Shown: positions 6,423 to 8,253 of the stretch, one piece after another
How the letters are laid out: each line of letters begins with the position of its first letter
Numbering within the stretch: the stretch's first letter is position 1
Origin: Legionella genomosp. 1
GTDB lineage: Bacteria > Pseudomonadota > Gammaproteobacteria > Legionellales > Legionellaceae
DNA: 8,253 nucleotides
Assembly (NCBI GenBank): GCA_945865355.1
Contig: CAMBDN010000110.1
Span: forward strand, 1-8,253
Reading direction: 5' to 3'
Made by a program: the position numbers and the translations under genes
Notes under the pieces: model-generated
Database searches by the model: none
Told to the model about the DNA's origin: nothing
The model's input: only the letters and a program-made list of their open reading frames with translations

Positions 6423-6464
6423 AGGTAGCCTGGGAGAAATGCCGTGTAACTCGAGCTACCTTAT
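6423..6464 (+). terminator. Weak terminator candidate between convergent fadD and nudL
   Basis: AGGTAGC (6423-6429) can pair with GCTACCT (6455-6461), a 7-bp stem with a 25-base loop, followed by TTATTC on the plus strand. The gap between the two stop codons is only 49 bp, so some end signal for both convergent transcripts is expected here. The long loop and the poor T-run make this a weak call. Confidence 0.3.
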
Positions 6465-6965
6465 TCAATTAACGGACAACTGCCGCATGATTCTAGCTGT
6501 CGCACCCCAAACGAAATAATTGCTTGCGATGAACTGGCAGGTATTGACTACCCACCCATAGCGCTCCACAACGATATCTTTATAGTTTGCAGGAGCACGC
6601 ACCTCAATCAGGGGAAGTTTAAAAACAGAGGCAACTTCATCTATATTTGCAGTATAAGGCTCTAACGTTGCAATAGACGCAAGCCATGGATGGATGATGG
6701 TACCGTTGTGCGTTTGGTCACGTTGTAATTCTTTCACCAACCGAACCCTAGCAGAATCTATCCCTAACTCTTCTTGTAATTCTCGTAATGCAGTCATCCA
6801 AAGGGTTGCGTCACCTTCATTCCAACGTCCCCCGGGAAAACAAACTTCTCCCGGATGATCGCGTAAGTTAGGGCTACGCTGGGTGAGAATCAATGAGTCA
6901 GATGTTTCTTCAAGCAGCACGATAACAGCAGACTCTTTTAATGCTTCAGGAGGGTTTAAACTCAT
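6465..6965 (-). CDS. nudL: NudL-type CoA pyrophosphatase (Nudix hydrolase)
   Basis: Enzymes of this subfamily hydrolyse CoA and derivatives to 3',5'-ADP and 4'-phosphopantetheine. The 166-aa protein carries the UPF0035/CoA-specific signature LILTQRSPNLRDHPGEVCFP (25-44) directly before the Nudix box. That box has GG (45-46), D52 where generic Nudix proteins have Glu, ALRELQEELG (59-68) with R61, E62, E65 and E66 as metal-binding residues, and aligns position by position with E. coli NudL. DEVASVFKLPL (109-119) also matches NudL. It is about 25 residues shorter than E. coli NudL (192 aa), mainly at the N-terminus. Its ATG lies 20 bp inside the end of pabB, without a good SD, so translation is probably coupled. 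The same pabB-nudL order occurs in E. coli, which strengthens the call. Substrate is inferred from the family. Confidence 0.9.
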   Translation of the reverse strand: MSLNPPEALKESAVIVLLEETSDSLILTQRSPNLRDHPGEVCFPGGRWNEGDATLWMTALRELQEELGIDSARVRLVKELQRDQTHNGTIIHPWLASIATLEPYTANIDEVASVFKLPLIEVRAPANYKDIVVERYGWVVNTCQFIASNYFVWGATARIMRQLSVN

Positions 6966-8253
6966 TCACAATCGCCGCAAGTTTGCTAAAGCATTCACGA
7001 TATTCGTCTTCCCAGTTTGAGTCAACAACAATGCCTCCTCCTGCCGATAAATACAACGTGTCTTCCTTAGCCGTTACGGTACGGATAGCAATGTTACTAT
7101 CAAAACGCCCATGAGCCGAGAAATAGACAATACTACCGCAGTATACCCCGCGTGCGAATGGCTCATGTTCGTTGATAATATGCATTGCCTCTCGTTTGGG
7201 TGCGCCAGTGATTGAGCCGCCAGGAAAAGCGGCGGCAAGCACTTGTATTGGAGTTACATCATCTGCATATTGGGCTTCGATATGACTAACAAGATGATGT
7301 ACTTCATTAAAACTCTGTACTTCACATAACGAGTTGACCTTAACGCTACCAGGAAGTGCGAGCTTTCCTAGATCATTACGTAGCAAATCAACAATCATTA
7401 TATTTTCGGCCCGATTTTTAGCGCTGTTCAACAGCGAAGCTCTTAATTCTTGATCTAGAACGGGGTTTGCTGAACGCTTTGCCGTGCCTTTAATCGGTGA
7501 AGTTTGCACTACACCAAGATCCATGCATAAAAATCGCTCAGGTGAAAAACTGAGGAGATCCCCATCGATGCAACGTAAGAATGCAGAATAAGGTACTGGA
7601 TTTCGTTGTCTAACCCGTTTATACATTTCCCATGTATCACCCGTGTATTGACCAAGAAACGGCTGTGTATAATTAACTTGATAGGAGCGCCCTGACATCA
7701 AATCATGATGGATCGCCGCAAAGGCTTGCTGATATTTTTCTTGGCTAACAAGAGGGGTAAATGCTTTTTTCAATACAAACGGTTGATATCTTATCACCGG
7801 ACTATACCAGCGATCACGTATCTCCGCAGAAATAGCTACGGTATTTACCTGGGTGTTGGCGACGACTAAACGCACTGTCTTTGTTTGATGATCGGTAACA
7901 ATGGCCCAATCATAAAAGCTGACATCAATCAGCGGCATGTCATTGCACGGATGAGGTACCGATTCAATGCCCGCTAATGCTTCGCCAAAATCATAGGCAA
8001 TATACCCAATTGCCCCGCCCTGGAAGGGCAAATCCCCTTCAGCTGATGCGGCAGGTAACCTACGTTGGAGTTGTTGCAAAGCACCATGAAGATCAGCGGA
8101 ATGACGCCATACTTTAAATGTATCATAAGGTAGCGCGGTTACAATATCGTAACGTCCTCGTTGCCTATCACTACTTTCTAATAATACAAAACCTGGGAGA
8201 TCACTAAGCGCTTGATAATGGATAATCAAATCATTAGTGTATTGCAAAGGAGT
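6946..8253 (-). CDS. pabB: Aminodeoxychorismate synthase component I, 5' end beyond the window
   Basis: PabB makes 4-amino-4-deoxychorismate from chorismate with ammonia supplied by PabA, for folate synthesis. Visible motifs, numbered from the TTG at 8247: DLPFQGGAIGYIAYD (72-86), SPERF (235-239), PIKGT (251-255) with K253, the Lys expected in aminodeoxychorismate synthases rather than anthranilate synthases, RAENIMIVDLLRND (279-292), VHHLVS (316-321), FPGGSITGAPK (341-351), and SAGGGIV (401-407). The frame stays open through TTG (8245-8247) to the window edge, TTG has no SD (ACTCCT precedes it), and alignment with E. coli PabB suggests roughly a dozen more N-terminal residues, so the true start is probably outside. 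It overlaps nudL by 20 bp at its 3' end. TrpE is unlikely because of the PIKGT motif and the nudL neighbour. Confidence 0.95.
   Translation of the reverse strand, partial: TPLQYTNDLIIHYQALSDLPGFVLLESSDRQRGRYDIVTALPYDTFKVWRHSADLHGALQQLQRRLPAASAEGDLPFQGGAIGYIAYDFGEALAGIESVPHPCNDMPLIDVSFYDWAIVTDHQTKTVRLVVANTQVNTVAISAEIRDRWYSPVIRYQPFVLKKAFTPLVSQEKYQQAFAAIHHDLMSGRSYQVNYTQPFLGQYTGDTWEMYKRVRQRNPVPYSAFLRCIDGDLLSFSPERFLCMDLGVVQTSPIKGTAKRSANPVLDQELRASLLNSAKNRAENIMIVDLLRNDLGKLALPGSVKVNSLCEVQSFNEVHHLVSHIEAQYADDVTPIQVLAAAFPGGSITGAPKREAMHIINEHEPFARGVYCGSIVYFSAHGRFDSNIAIRTVTAKEDTLYLSAGGGIVVDSNWEDEYRECFSKLAAIVNEFKPS

Noticed and set aside
8245..8247. TTG as the true start of pabB
   Set aside because: The frame remains open beyond it to the window edge, no Shine-Dalgarno precedes it, and alignment with E. 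coli PabB suggests extra N-terminal residues.

Overview
The window looks like chromosomal DNA of a gammaproteobacterium with moderate-to-low G+C (coding lines counted by hand range from about 30% to 55%). Two gene orders point there: ndk followed at once by rlmN, and pabB overlapping a NudL-type CoA pyrophosphatase gene, both of which also occur in E. coli. Two unrecognised, hydrophilic, soluble-looking proteins with acidic C-terminal tails would suit a Legionella/Coxiella-type relative (Legionellales), but that placement is an inference and nothing in the window proves it.

Layout. Positions 1-881 (minus) hold the first 293 codons of rlmN, cut by the window edge. ndk (900-1328, minus) lies 18 bp upstream of it and has a clear SD and a perfect TATAAT. 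An unrecognised AT-rich gene (1408-2277, minus) appears to be its own transcription unit. A 152-bp gap then carries a perfect 11-bp hairpin that ends the next unit, minC > lpxH > unrecognised 268-aa gene (4703 down to 2454, minus). That operon is very tight: minC/lpxH overlap as ATGA, and one base separates the lpxH stop from the next start. A 56-bp divergent promoter region separates minC from fadD (4760-6415, plus), the only plus-strand gene. fadD converges on the pabB-nudL pair (8253 down to 6465, minus), in which pabB runs off the right edge.

Functionally the known genes are housekeeping: tRNA/rRNA methylation (RlmN), nucleotide balance (Ndk), septum placement (MinC), lipid A synthesis (LpxH), fatty-acid activation (FadD), CoA turnover (NudL) and folate precursor synthesis (PabB). 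There is no tRNA, rRNA, insertion sequence, CRISPR array or phage gene, and no gene-free stretch over 300 bp.

The parts worth a second look are the two unrecognised proteins. Both are hydrophilic, both carry an EKDD-type acidic cluster 11-19 residues from the C-terminus and a GG just before the end, and one is locked into the minC-lpxH operon. This resembles Dot/Icm type IV substrates, but only as a hypothesis.
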